Source: Calditrichota bacterium (GTDB lineage Bacteria; Calditrichota; Calditrichia; Calditrichales; Calditrichaceae). Taken from it: a stretch of 64,000 nt of DNA. The notes beneath the pieces are model-generated. The model was not told the origin of the DNA, did not search any database, and was given only the letters and a program-made list of their open reading frames with translations. The stretch lies in assembly GCA_003854985.1 (NCBI GenBank), contig RQOG01000048.1, positions 1 to 64,000 of the forward strand. Reading direction: 5' to 3'. Within the stretch, counting starts at the first letter, position 1. The number at the start of each line of letters is the position of its first letter. Positions 46,832-55,368 of this stretch are shown one piece after another. The position numbers were made by a program, and so were the translations under genes.

Positions 46832-47749
46832 ATGAAAATGGATTTAAATAAAGTATTATATGTAAACCTTTCGTTAGTTTTTCTGTTGTCATTTGCCTGT
46901 TTTGCTCAGAATTCCAGTACGGATGAAAATAAAAAACCGGAAATAAAAGGCCGGATTAATGTCAGCCAGATTGCGGATAAAGTATGGTGTATCGATAATT
47001 ACGGCGTTGATAACATGTATCTGATCGAAGGCAATGACAAGGCTTTACTGATCGATACGGGCAGAGGAATAGCTGATCTGGCCGGATTTATTAAAACTTT
47101 GACCCATCTTCCGGTTATGGTGGTTAACACCCATGGACATCTGGATCATGCCGGAGGAAATTTTCAGTTTTCGCAGGTTTATGCGCATCCCGAAGATTTT
47201 GAAATGGTAAAGCAATCGATGGGCGCTGAGTCGCGCAAAAGGGCGGCACAGAATATTAAGGCCCATGATTCGGAAGCAATATTTGCCTTTATTGACAGTA
47301 CCGCTAAGCGCCCGCTGCCATCTCTTTTACCCGTACAGGAAGGTTATATATTTGATCTGGGGGGCAGGAAACTGGAAGTAGTTGAAACGCCGGGGCATAC
47401 CAAAGGCAGTATCGTTCTGCTGGATGCCGGAAACAGATTATTGTTTGGTGGAGATAATAATGGCGAGATGGTCTGGTTATTTCTTGATGATTGTCTTCCC
47501 GTAGAAAGCTATCTTCATAATCTTCAAAAATTGAATACGCGTCGTGACGAATTTGATACGATACTTCCCGGACATGGCGGTCCTTTGGATAAATCCATTA
47601 TCGATGATCAGATTGTTTGCGCGCTTATGATTATCAACGGAGATTGTAAAGGCGAAGTATATGAAACGTTTACGGGCGCGCAAAGAATCTGCAGATACAA
47701 AAAGGCGAATATCGCGTTTAATCCGGATAATATTCATATCAAACCATAA
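46832..47749 (+). CDS. Exported metallo-beta-lactamase-fold hydrolase
   Basis: A 305-residue protein with a signal peptide (to about 27, FACFAQ) and an MBL domain. The metal-binding motifs are complete: NTHGHLDHAGG (HxHxDH), ETPGHTKGS and LPGHGGP. It belongs to the broad glyoxalase II/beta-lactamase superfamily; the substrate is not evident and antibiotic resistance should not be assumed. AAGGAGG precedes ATG 46832 at 8 nt. Confidence 0.82.
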   Translation: MKMDLNKVLYVNLSLVFLLSFACFAQNSSTDENKKPEIKGRINVSQIADKVWCIDNYGVDNMYLIEGNDKALLIDTGRGIADLAGFIKTLTHLPVMVVNTHGHLDHAGGNFQFSQVYAHPEDFEMVKQSMGAESRKRAAQNIKAHDSEAIFAFIDSTAKRPLPSLLPVQEGYIFDLGGRKLEVVETPGHTKGSIVLLDAGNRLLFGGDNNGEMVWLFLDDCLPVESYLHNLQKLNTRRDEFDTILPGHGGPLDKSIIDDQIVCALMIINGDCKGEVYETFTGAQRICRYKKANIAFNPDNIHIKP

Positions 47750-47859
47750 GAGGATAAACTACACAAATCCAAAAAGCCAGAAGTTTCATGATCGTTGATC
47801 CTTGTCGTGATCGTGCTCGAATAACCGGAGTTATTTAAATTCATCAATCCTTTCAGCTT

Positions 47860-47968
47860 TAATTCGTAATTTCTTAAAACCCGAAATGAATGTTACAAAA
47901 ACGATTACAATACTGATCCCGATAGCGATTTCGACAACGACAACGATGACGATCAACGATCAACGATG
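47860..47968. repeat. Non-coding direct repeat with ACGATAACGATCAACG-type core, copy 1
   Basis: Begins TAATTCGTAATTTCTTAAAA and ends in a low-complexity block of GACAACGACAACGATGACG and CAACGAT units. A second copy in the same order lies at 48330-48413, and a partial trace (AACGATAACGAACACGATC) near 48246. Together they occupy most of the 47750-48500 gap, which otherwise shows no gene. Confidence 0.6.
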
Positions 47969-48329
47969 AAGTAACCCATGATTTTAATCATGAGACTCGA
48001 TGAATCATCAGAAAAACCTTCAATCGTTTTAACGATTTTAATGCTTATTATGTCTATCATTGATCCTGAAGAAGCCGCTTGTGTGGAGAGAAGTCAGTTA
48101 GCAATGACCCTACCCCTTAATCCCCTTCCCTAAACAATTAGGGCAGTGGAAACCAGGCTGTGCGGCTTGAACGGCGCCGAAGCAGTCTCAATAAGATTGT
48201 CGAATACCGACTAGCGAAAATAACCATAGATTATCAAGATTTTCGATAACGATAACGAACACGATCAACAACAAAGTGGTAAATCCCCAAATATTCTTTT
48301 CTCAATTTTAATTCGAAATTCGTAATTCT

Positions 48330-48413
48330 TAATTCGTAATTTCTTAAAAACAGGGCTGGATGCCAAAAAAACGATTTGGACAACGACAACGATAACGATC
48401 AACGTTCAACGAT
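48330..48413. repeat. Non-coding direct repeat, copy 2
   Basis: Same order of blocks as 47860-47968: TAATTCGTAATTTCTTAAAA, a variable centre with AAAAACGATT, then GACAACGACAACGATAACG and CAACGTTCAACGAT. It is shorter by about 25 bp in the centre. Confidence 0.6.
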
Positions 48414-48508
48414 AGGATGGAAAAAACGTCTGTAACGAAGTGTTGATTAAAATATATCCGATCAATTTGAGGATTTTAAGATTATTCTATTGTTCCCAAA
48501 AATTTTCC

Positions 48509-48557
48509 TTGACATATATAAAATTGCTATATATATTCGCCAAACCGAACGGTCGGT
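48509..48557 (+). promoter_or_regulatory. Consensus promoter with TetR-type operator
   Basis: A perfect -35 TTGACA (48509-48514), a 17-bp spacer and a -10 TATATT (48532-48537) lead to the palindrome ACCGAACGGTCGGT (48544-48557) at the expected transcription start. The palindrome is of the kind bound by TetR/AcrR repressors. It precedes the tetR-type gene by 20 bp, so autoregulation is likely, and the downstream efflux operon may be read from the same promoter. Confidence 0.8.
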
Positions 48558-48577
48558 ATGTAAATGGATGAAGAAAT

Positions 48578-49180
48578 ATGAGAGATTCAAAAGAACATAT
48601 TCTAAAAACTTCTTTCAGCCTCTTCCTGCAGAAGAGCTTCAAAGAAGTTACGATGAATGACCTGGTAAATGCCGCCGGACTCTCCAAAGGCGCTTTTTAC
48701 CATTATTTTGATAGTAAAGAAAAGCTTTATATCGAAGTCATTAATACATTTTTCTTCGATAGAATGCAGATCGATTACGATAAATTGAACCATAACTCGC
48801 TCCGGGAATTTTATCATGGTTATGTTCGAGAAATAATTAAGTTACTCAATGAAGCAAATGAATACTTAAATTTTGAAGACACTAAGGCTAAAATGAATTT
48901 TTTTATGATGATGTTTGACGCTCTTAATGTTTTTCCCGGTTTCCGTGACAAGATAATTGCGATGCATAAAACTGAACATGACGCATGGACAAAAGTAATA
49001 AAAATGTCCAGAGGAAAAGGCGAGTTTATCTCGCCGATGTCGGACGAACAAATAGCCAGAATGTTCATCTATTCCAATGACGGCATCGGATTGCATCTGC
49101 TGTTAGACGGCGATCTGGAAACAATAGACAAAGAAATGCTGAACTTATGGAATAATTTTTATAAAGAACTTTTAGACTGA
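48578..49180 (+). CDS. TetR/AcrR-family repressor
   Basis: A 200-residue repressor. Residues about 5-50 are the TetR helix-turn-helix (HILKTSFSLFLQKSFKEVTMNDLVNAAGLSKGAFYHYFDSKEKLY). The remaining helices form the ligand-binding domain. It lies directly upstream of a TolC-adaptor-RND operon and should repress it until a substrate binds. The consensus promoter and palindrome at 48509-48557 fit this role. Confidence 0.92.
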   Translation: MRDSKEHILKTSFSLFLQKSFKEVTMNDLVNAAGLSKGAFYHYFDSKEKLYIEVINTFFFDRMQIDYDKLNHNSLREFYHGYVREIIKLLNEANEYLNFEDTKAKMNFFMMMFDALNVFPGFRDKIIAMHKTEHDAWTKVIKMSRGKGEFISPMSDEQIARMFIYSNDGIGLHLLLDGDLETIDKEMLNLWNNFYKELLD

Positions 49181-49308
49181 TGATAGGGTTTTTTAAAAAA
49201 ATATATTTTTTTGGCAACAATAATTAAGGATCATGCGTTAATCAATACCTATTCTTAATCAGGTTGTTCCAGAATAAATTAAATCTTTGAATTACAGGGG
49301 TATTATCT

Positions 49309-50688
49309 ATGATTTGGGAAAAAAATATAATTTTTATTCTTGTTTTAATGACGCTGATCGGCGTTACGAATATTCAGGGGCAAAATAATAAACAGGTTAT
49401 CTTTCTGTCATGGAAAAATGTCGTTGACTATTCTTTGAAGGACAATATCGGGCTTAAGGTTAAAGCGCTTGATTATGAAATTCAGGGTAAGGAGACATGG
49501 AAATCGCTTTCCTATTTTTTGCCCTCCCTGAGCTATCAGGGTATAGCGCAGAAAAATCTTGAACTACAAGTGTTTGTGTTCAATATCTATGATCCATTTA
49601 CTGGAAAAGAAAAAGAAACTAGAGCAAGAATGGGAAGTCCTTATAATTTCCAGCACTCCTTAAATCTTTCGTTTCCGGTTTTTACGGGCGGCAGCCGCTG
49701 GTTCAATTATGATATACAGAAAAATATCAAAAAATCATTATTTGAAGAATTAAGCGCCAGAGAAGAGGAAACGGTTTTAAACACGATGCAGGCCTACTAC
49801 GGGATAATCCTTTCCGGGGAACTGGCCGCCTCCGCCGAAGAAGCCGCACGCGTAGCCAAACAAAACCTGGACCAGGTGCAGAAATTTTATAACAGCGGCA
49901 TTGCCACTGAACTGGATTATCAGAGAGCCAAAGCGCAGTATTCTTCAACGCTGCCGGTTCTGGAATCCGCGCTTTCCAATAAACGGCTTTCCGTGCAAAG
50001 ATTAAAGAGTCTGCTGGATATCCCGTTAACCGATTCGCTGGTTGTCACCGATTCTTTGGTTAAAAAAGATTTTCTTGATGCCTATGCTGATGTGCCGCTG
50101 GAAAGATTTAAACAGTTATCGAAAGAGTACCGGAATGATATTAAGGCGCTGCAATTTCAGCAAAATGCGGCAAAATCAGGAGAAAAACTGGCTTTAGGTC
50201 AGTTTACGCCGACTCTTGCCGTAACCGCCGGACTGGATTATGCCGCGCAGATGGAAAATACCAATATCGCCTGGGCGGATTATATCCGTTCAAAATCGGT
50301 GACCCTTTCGCTTTCCTTACCCCTGTTTGAAGGTGGAAGAAGAGTTTTGGATTACCAGATCGCTAAAAAGAAAACCAATCAGATGGATTTGTATATAAAA
50401 CAGGCCGAATCGGGATTGGAATTGGATGTGGAACAAAGTTATTATAATTTTGTGGAAGCGGCAAAAAGTCTGCAAAATCTCAAGGATACGCAGGATCAGT
50501 ACAAAGAGAGTCTCAGAATATCCAACCTGCTCTATTCACAGGGCATGAGTAATCAGTTGGATGTGCTGAATGCCCAGCTTCTTTACACACAGAGCAAAAT
50601 TGGTTATCTGCAGGGCGTTTACAATTATAATATAAGCCAGCTTGTTTTATTAAAATCAGTTGGTTTATTGGATATAATCTGGAAATAA
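49309..50688 (+). CDS. TolC-family outer-membrane efflux channel
   Basis: A 459-residue outer-membrane factor. Signal peptide to about 24 (NIQGQ), then two repeats of the TolC structure with long coiled-coil helices (AEEAARVAKQNLDQVQKFYNSGIATELDYQRAKAQYSS and the matching LKDTQDQYKESLRISNLLYSQGMSNQLDVLNAQLLY). It is the first structural gene of the efflux operon, 17 bp before the adaptor gene. Confidence 0.9.
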   Translation: MIWEKNIIFILVLMTLIGVTNIQGQNNKQVIFLSWKNVVDYSLKDNIGLKVKALDYEIQGKETWKSLSYFLPSLSYQGIAQKNLELQVFVFNIYDPFTGKEKETRARMGSPYNFQHSLNLSFPVFTGGSRWFNYDIQKNIKKSLFEELSAREEETVLNTMQAYYGIILSGELAASAEEAARVAKQNLDQVQKFYNSGIATELDYQRAKAQYSSTLPVLESALSNKRLSVQRLKSLLDIPLTDSLVVTDSLVKKDFLDAYADVPLERFKQLSKEYRNDIKALQFQQNAAKSGEKLALGQFTPTLAVTAGLDYAAQMENTNIAWADYIRSKSVTLSLSLPLFEGGRRVLDYQIAKKKTNQMDLYIKQAESGLELDVEQSYYNFVEAAKSLQNLKDTQDQYKESLRISNLLYSQGMSNQLDVLNAQLLYTQSKIGYLQGVYNYNISQLVLLKSVGLLDIIWK

Positions 50689-50705
50689 TTTATATAGAGG
50701 TTAAG

Positions 50706-51812
50706 ATGAAAAGCAGAATATTATTTATAGTTTTATTGGCCGCACTCGTTTTTTACGGATGTTCAGGGGATGATCAGGATGATGTTGAAAAGTCCGTACC
50801 GGTGATAGTTTATGAGGTTACATCAAAACCGATTTCAAAATATATCCGGGCAACAGGCTCTGTGGAAGGCGATGAGGATGTAATTCTTTACAGCAAAGTT
50901 GCGGAACGGGTGGAAAGAATCAATGTGGTACCCGGGCAAAAAGTGGCCAAAAACCAGATTCTGGTTCAGCAAAAAAATGATATGTTAAAACAGGGGCTGG
51001 AGATTGCCAACGCTTCTTTAAAAACTGCAAAGGGGCAGGCGGAATTAACCGCGATCGATTTTGAACGAATGAACAAGCTTTATGCTGAAAAAGCGATCAG
51101 CCCGCAGCAGTATGATCAGGCTAAAATTGCCAAAGAAACGGCGGAGCATGCGTATCAGCAGGCAAAATCGATGTACGAGCAAGCCTACGAGCAATATGAG
51201 AATAGTTTTATCAAGGCGCCTTTTGACGGGGTTGTTGCCGCGGTTTACGTGAAAAAAGATCAAATGATCAATATGGGTCAGCCGGTTGTGCAGATACTTT
51301 CGCCTTCCAAAATGAAAGCCAAAGTCTATTTGACCGGCAACGATATTCAGAATGTTAAAATAGATCAGAATGTGATTATTAAATTTCCTGTAATTCCGGG
51401 TGAAGAATTTACCGGAAGAGTAAATAAAATCAATACGGCCATCGATCAATTGACCAAAACACTGGAAGTCGAAATTGAAGTTATTTCCAAAGACAACCGG
51501 ATTAAATCCGGAATTTTCGGTGAATTTTTTATTGAAATAGAGAATAAGCCCAATAGTCTGATCGTCCCGGAAACATCATTGATACCCCAGACTGAAATTA
51601 AAATTGACCGGGAAACAGGTTTGCAGAATACTTTTAAAAAATATTATACCTATATACTCGAAAATCATAAAGCCAAAATAGTGGAAGTTAAAACAGGAAT
51701 CGCCAACAATGGTCAAATTGAAATTACAGACGGATTAAGTAAAGGTGATTCAGTGATCGTTGTGGGACAGAATATTGTTAAGGACGGTCAAACTGTTAAT
51801 GTAATAGAATAA
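50706..51812 (+). CDS. RND efflux adaptor lipoprotein (membrane fusion protein)
   Basis: A 368-residue adaptor. The signal peptide ends FYGC, with Cys19 as the predicted lipidated residue. Lipoyl halves flank a short helical hairpin (about 95-165): ILYSKVAERVERINVVPGQKV and NSFIKAPFDGVVAAVYVKKDQMI. Beta-barrel and membrane-proximal domains follow. It connects the TolC protein before it with the RND pump after it (14 bp gap). GAGG lies before ATG 50706. Confidence 0.9.
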   Translation: MKSRILFIVLLAALVFYGCSGDDQDDVEKSVPVIVYEVTSKPISKYIRATGSVEGDEDVILYSKVAERVERINVVPGQKVAKNQILVQQKNDMLKQGLEIANASLKTAKGQAELTAIDFERMNKLYAEKAISPQQYDQAKIAKETAEHAYQQAKSMYEQAYEQYENSFIKAPFDGVVAAVYVKKDQMINMGQPVVQILSPSKMKAKVYLTGNDIQNVKIDQNVIIKFPVIPGEEFTGRVNKINTAIDQLTKTLEVEIEVISKDNRIKSGIFGEFFIEIENKPNSLIVPETSLIPQTEIKIDRETGLQNTFKKYYTYILENHKAKIVEVKTGIANNGQIEITDGLSKGDSVIVVGQNIVKDGQTVNVIE

Positions 51813-51826
51813 GGATATAACCAACT

Positions 51827-54800
51827 ATGTTTTTAACAAAGTTCTCTTTAAAAAGACAAATTACGCTGACGATGATTTATGCGGTGGTTATCTTTTTCAG
51901 CTTTTTCTCGTTTTCGCAGTTAAAGATAGATTTTTTCCCGGATATCACCTTTCCGTTTGCCGGCGTTATGACCAGTTATCCGGGCGTTGGTCCCGAAGAT
52001 ATTGAAACCCTTATAACCAGACCAATTGAAGAAACCGTGTCTTCTGTAAAAAATATTGACAGGGTGAGTTCGCAGTCCTATAAGGGGAATTCCATTGTAA
52101 CGCTGGAGTTTAATTACGGGACTGATATGGATATTGCCGAAAATGATATCCGAAAGAACCTGGATTATATCCGGGACTATTTACCTGCGGACGCTACCGA
52201 ACCGCTTGTTTTTGTTTTCGATCCTTCGATGATGCCGATTAGTTACTTTAGTTTAAGTTCGGCGTATCTGGGCCCGGCCGAACTCCGCAGACTGGCGGAA
52301 GACAGAATAGAGCCGATGCTGGAACGGGTGGACGGCGTCGCATCGGTGCAAACCATGGGCGGTTCGCAGAGGCAGATTAATGTGGATATTAACCCGGTTT
52401 TACTGGCTTCTTATAATTTATCGCCTAATGACGTTATCCAGTCTATTCAATTTGGCAGCGGGCTGCAGCCTGCCGGCACAATTCAGACAATGAGTAAAAA
52501 CTATAATCTGCGGGTCTTCAGCGAATACAGGACGCTGGATCAGATCAGGAAAACAATTCTGACCTACAAAAACGGTCTGCCGGTTTATATCAGCGATGTG
52601 GCCAGTGTCGTCGATGGTTTTAAGGAAAATACAAATGAAGTAAGAGCGGATTACGGCGAAGGCGTTATGCTGATCATCATGAAGCAATCCGACGCCAATA
52701 CGATTCTTACCAGCAGGAAAGTTAATGAAGCCATTCCTGAAATCATATCGTTATTGCCGCAGGGAACAAAGATGACCGCTATCTGGGATCAATCGGATTT
52801 TATATTAAAAGCGGTGAATAATTTAAGGAATTCGGCCTTAATTGCATTTATCTTTTCATTTATTGTCATCTATTTCTTTTTAAGAAATATTCGTGGAAGT
52901 ATAATCATGGCCACTTCCATTCCGGTTTCCGTAATAGCTACTTTTGCCGTTATGTTTGCGGCCGATGTAACCCTTAATGTCATCTCGATGGCCGGTCTGG
53001 CCCTGGCCATCGGAATGTTGGTGGATAATTCAATCGTTGTGCTCGAAAATATTTACCGTCACAATGAAATGGGGAAAAATATTATGGAATCCGCTGATAC
53101 CGGAACGACAGAAGTAGGCATAGCGATTACGGCATCATCCTTAACAACCATTTCTGTATTTTTACCCGTTTTATTTGTACCGAATATAACCGGGCAATTA
53201 TTTAAAGATATGGTGCTGACCATAACTTATAGTTTAGTCGTATCGTTGATTGTGGCCGTTACGATTGTGCCGATGATGGCCAGCAGAATTCTTAAGATAG
53301 AGACAAAAAAGAAAGATAACCGCTTTGCAAGATTTAAGGAGAAAATGGGCGATTGGATAGTTGCACTCTCTGAATATTACAGTAAAGTTTTACACTGGGC
53401 TATCTATCATAAAAAATCCGTTCTCATTTCTACTTCTATTATGTTCGTTTTGTCGTTAGGATTAGCCTATTTTCTTGGCGGTGAGTTTATGCCCAAAACC
53501 GATCAGGGTATGATTTACGCTATACTGGAATCACCGTCCGGAACGCCTATTGAACAGACCAGAAAGTATGCTTACGATGTAGAAGATATCATCAGAGATG
53601 TGATAAAGGAAGAAGATTTTGTCTCGCTTTCCATATTTTACGGAGAGCGTGAAGGGCTTGGCGCTTTTGGCGTAACATCGAGTACTATCGAGGTTATGGC
53701 AAAATTAACCCCGAAAGAGGACAGGGACATTTCTCACCTTGAAATACAGGATCAATTGCGCGAAAAATTCGATAACCTTCCCGGCATTACCTATACCTTT
53801 CAGGAAGGCGGATCGATTTCAAATGAAAAAGATATTGAAATTAAGGTAATCGGATTTGATATTGATGGAGCCAAAGCCATTGCCAATGAATTAAAGTCCA
53901 AAATGGAAAAGGTTGAAGGTCTTGTTGATATTACTTTAAATACCAGAGAAACGACCCCGGAACTCCAGGTTCATCTGAATAAAGATTTATTGAACCATTA
54001 TAACCTGTCTACGGTGCAGGTGGCTTCTAATATTTCAACGGCTATTCAGGGAAGAGTCGCTTCGCAGCTTCGTGAACTGGGCGATGAATATGATATTTAT
54101 GTTCAGTTTGCCAGAGAATACCGGAATAAAAAGGAATCGCTGGAACAGATCGAGTTGGCATTGCCAACAGGAGGCAGGATTAAATTGAAAGACGTAGCCG
54201 ATATTGCGGAAGAGGAGTCCAGCCCCACCATTTTCAGGGAAAATCAGAATAGATTCGTTTCCGCGGGATGCGGATTGTCGGATATAGACCTTTCCGCAGC
54301 GGTCAGCGAAATAAATAAAATTATCGCCGATACGCCGATACCATCGCAATATCAGATTGTAATCGGCGGAACTGCGGAGGACCAGGAGGAAGCGTTTTTT
54401 TATCTAGGATTGGCCTTTATTGCCGCCATATTACTTGTCTATATGATCATGGCTTCGCAATTTGAGTCTTTAATCGATCCGTTTATCATTATGTTTACGG
54501 TTCCGCTTTCTATAATCGGCGTATTTGTTTTTTTGGCCATAACCAGCACATCCTTAAGTGTGATGGCCCTTGTCGGTATCGTGATGCTTGTGGGCATTGC
54601 GGTGAATAACGGTATTGTGCTGGTGGATTATATCAATCAGTTAAGGCATAGGGGAATGGAACTCTATGAGGCGGTAGAAGTGGGTGGTAAAGCCAGAATG
54701 CGGCCTGTTTTAATGACGGCCCTGACTACAATTCTTGGTATGGTGCCGCTGGCCGTTGAGTTTGGATCGGGCGCTGAGACCTGGTCGCCGCTGGCCCGGG

Positions 54801-54937
54801 CGGTGATAGGCGGATTAACCGCCACTACCGTGCTGACATTAATTGTTATACCCGTGCTGTATATTGCTTTTGAACATACCGGAGACGTGGTAAAAGAATA
54901 CTTTCGGAAAAGAAAAGCAGCGCGCGCTGAAGCTTAG
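51827..54937 (+). CDS. RND efflux pump (AcrB/MexF-like superfamily)
   Basis: A 1036-residue 12-helix pump with two periplasmic loops. Helix 4 shows AIGMLVDNSIVVLENIYRH, with aspartate-asparagine as in the other RND pump of this window. The C-terminal half has QFESLIDPFIIMFTVPLSIIG and LVGIAVNNGIVLVDYINQLRHRG. The end is basic and cytoplasmic. It closes the TetR-TolC-adaptor-pump operon and is followed by a terminator at 54965-54996. Substrates cannot be read from sequence. Confidence 0.92.
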   Translation: MFLTKFSLKRQITLTMIYAVVIFFSFFSFSQLKIDFFPDITFPFAGVMTSYPGVGPEDIETLITRPIEETVSSVKNIDRVSSQSYKGNSIVTLEFNYGTDMDIAENDIRKNLDYIRDYLPADATEPLVFVFDPSMMPISYFSLSSAYLGPAELRRLAEDRIEPMLERVDGVASVQTMGGSQRQINVDINPVLLASYNLSPNDVIQSIQFGSGLQPAGTIQTMSKNYNLRVFSEYRTLDQIRKTILTYKNGLPVYISDVASVVDGFKENTNEVRADYGEGVMLIIMKQSDANTILTSRKVNEAIPEIISLLPQGTKMTAIWDQSDFILKAVNNLRNSALIAFIFSFIVIYFFLRNIRGSIIMATSIPVSVIATFAVMFAADVTLNVISMAGLALAIGMLVDNSIVVLENIYRHNEMGKNIMESADTGTTEVGIAITASSLTTISVFLPVLFVPNITGQLFKDMVLTITYSLVVSLIVAVTIVPMMASRILKIETKKKDNRFARFKEKMGDWIVALSEYYSKVLHWAIYHKKSVLISTSIMFVLSLGLAYFLGGEFMPKTDQGMIYAILESPSGTPIEQTRKYAYDVEDIIRDVIKEEDFVSLSIFYGEREGLGAFGVTSSTIEVMAKLTPKEDRDISHLEIQDQLREKFDNLPGITYTFQEGGSISNEKDIEIKVIGFDIDGAKAIANELKSKMEKVEGLVDITLNTRETTPELQVHLNKDLLNHYNLSTVQVASNISTAIQGRVASQLRELGDEYDIYVQFAREYRNKKESLEQIELALPTGGRIKLKDVADIAEEESSPTIFRENQNRFVSAGCGLSDIDLSAAVSEINKIIADTPIPSQYQIVIGGTAEDQEEAFFYLGLAFIAAILLVYMIMASQFESLIDPFIIMFTVPLSIIGVFVFLAITSTSLSVMALVGIVMLVGIAVNNGIVLVDYINQLRHRGMELYEAVEVGGKARMRPVLMTALTTILGMVPLAVEFGSGAETWSPLARAVIGGLTATTVLTLIVIPVLYIAFEHTGDVVKEYFRKRKAARAEA

Positions 54938-54964
54938 CTGGAAGAGTTAAAAACAAAATTAATG

Positions 54965-54996
54965 AGAGGCTGTCCCATTGGCGACAGCCTCTTTTT
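54965..54996 (+). terminator. Rho-independent terminator of the efflux operon
   Basis: A 10-bp perfect stem AGAGGCTGTC/GACAGCCTCT (54965-54974 with 54983-54992) and a T run, 27 bp after the pump stop codon. Repeat copy A begins about 14 bp later, so this marks the left edge of the accessory island. Confidence 0.88.
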
Positions 54997-55009
54997 ATTT
55001 GAATAATAA

Positions 55010-55291
55010 TCTGATTTATCCGCTTTGTTTCCCGTAAAGGCAGCAGTGCGATATTTTTAGCACCGGCATGAAGTATTGTTATAAACTCCCTATAAGAACA
55101 GGTTCTTAAATAGCCTGTCCAGCACTTGATGCAGGATTTTTTGATGTTAATTGCGCAATGGGTATTCTAAAGGCAAGTGCTATTTGTCAGTTATGGTTCA
55201 AAGAAAAAATTGATGGTATATATTTAAAATCTAAAGATTTTTTACGGGAGTAATGTTTTCCTATTGACAAAGTCCTTTTAAAAGGTGTTAT
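55010..55291. repeat. Island direct repeat, copy A (left-truncated)
   Basis: About 282 bp matching the right half of copy B with scattered changes. Shared blocks include ATGAAGTATTGTTATAAACT, TTTTTTACGGGAGTAATG and TTTTCCTATTGACAAAGTCC, and it ends AAAAGGTGTTA. B has a 20-bp extra segment near ACCGGC. One frame of copy A looks weakly coding (about 40 codons ending QLWFKEKIDGIYLKSKDFLRE); it is broken in copy B. It lies at the 3' end of the ABC-3C operon. Confidence 0.75.
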
Positions 55292-55368
55292 ATTGCTAGA
55301 TTATTAATTATACAATGAACTTTATTCAATTTTTAATTTAATATTTAACAACTATTCTGATATGAGCA

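Noticed and set aside
46832-47749. Metallo-beta-lactamase considered as an antibiotic-resistance gene
   Set aside because: The motifs define only the broad MBL fold; no carbapenemase-specific features are visible.
47931-48415. Repeated CAACGAT units considered as a CRISPR array
   Set aside because: The units are 7-12 bp, irregular, and not separated by unique spacers of constant length; no cas gene is nearby.
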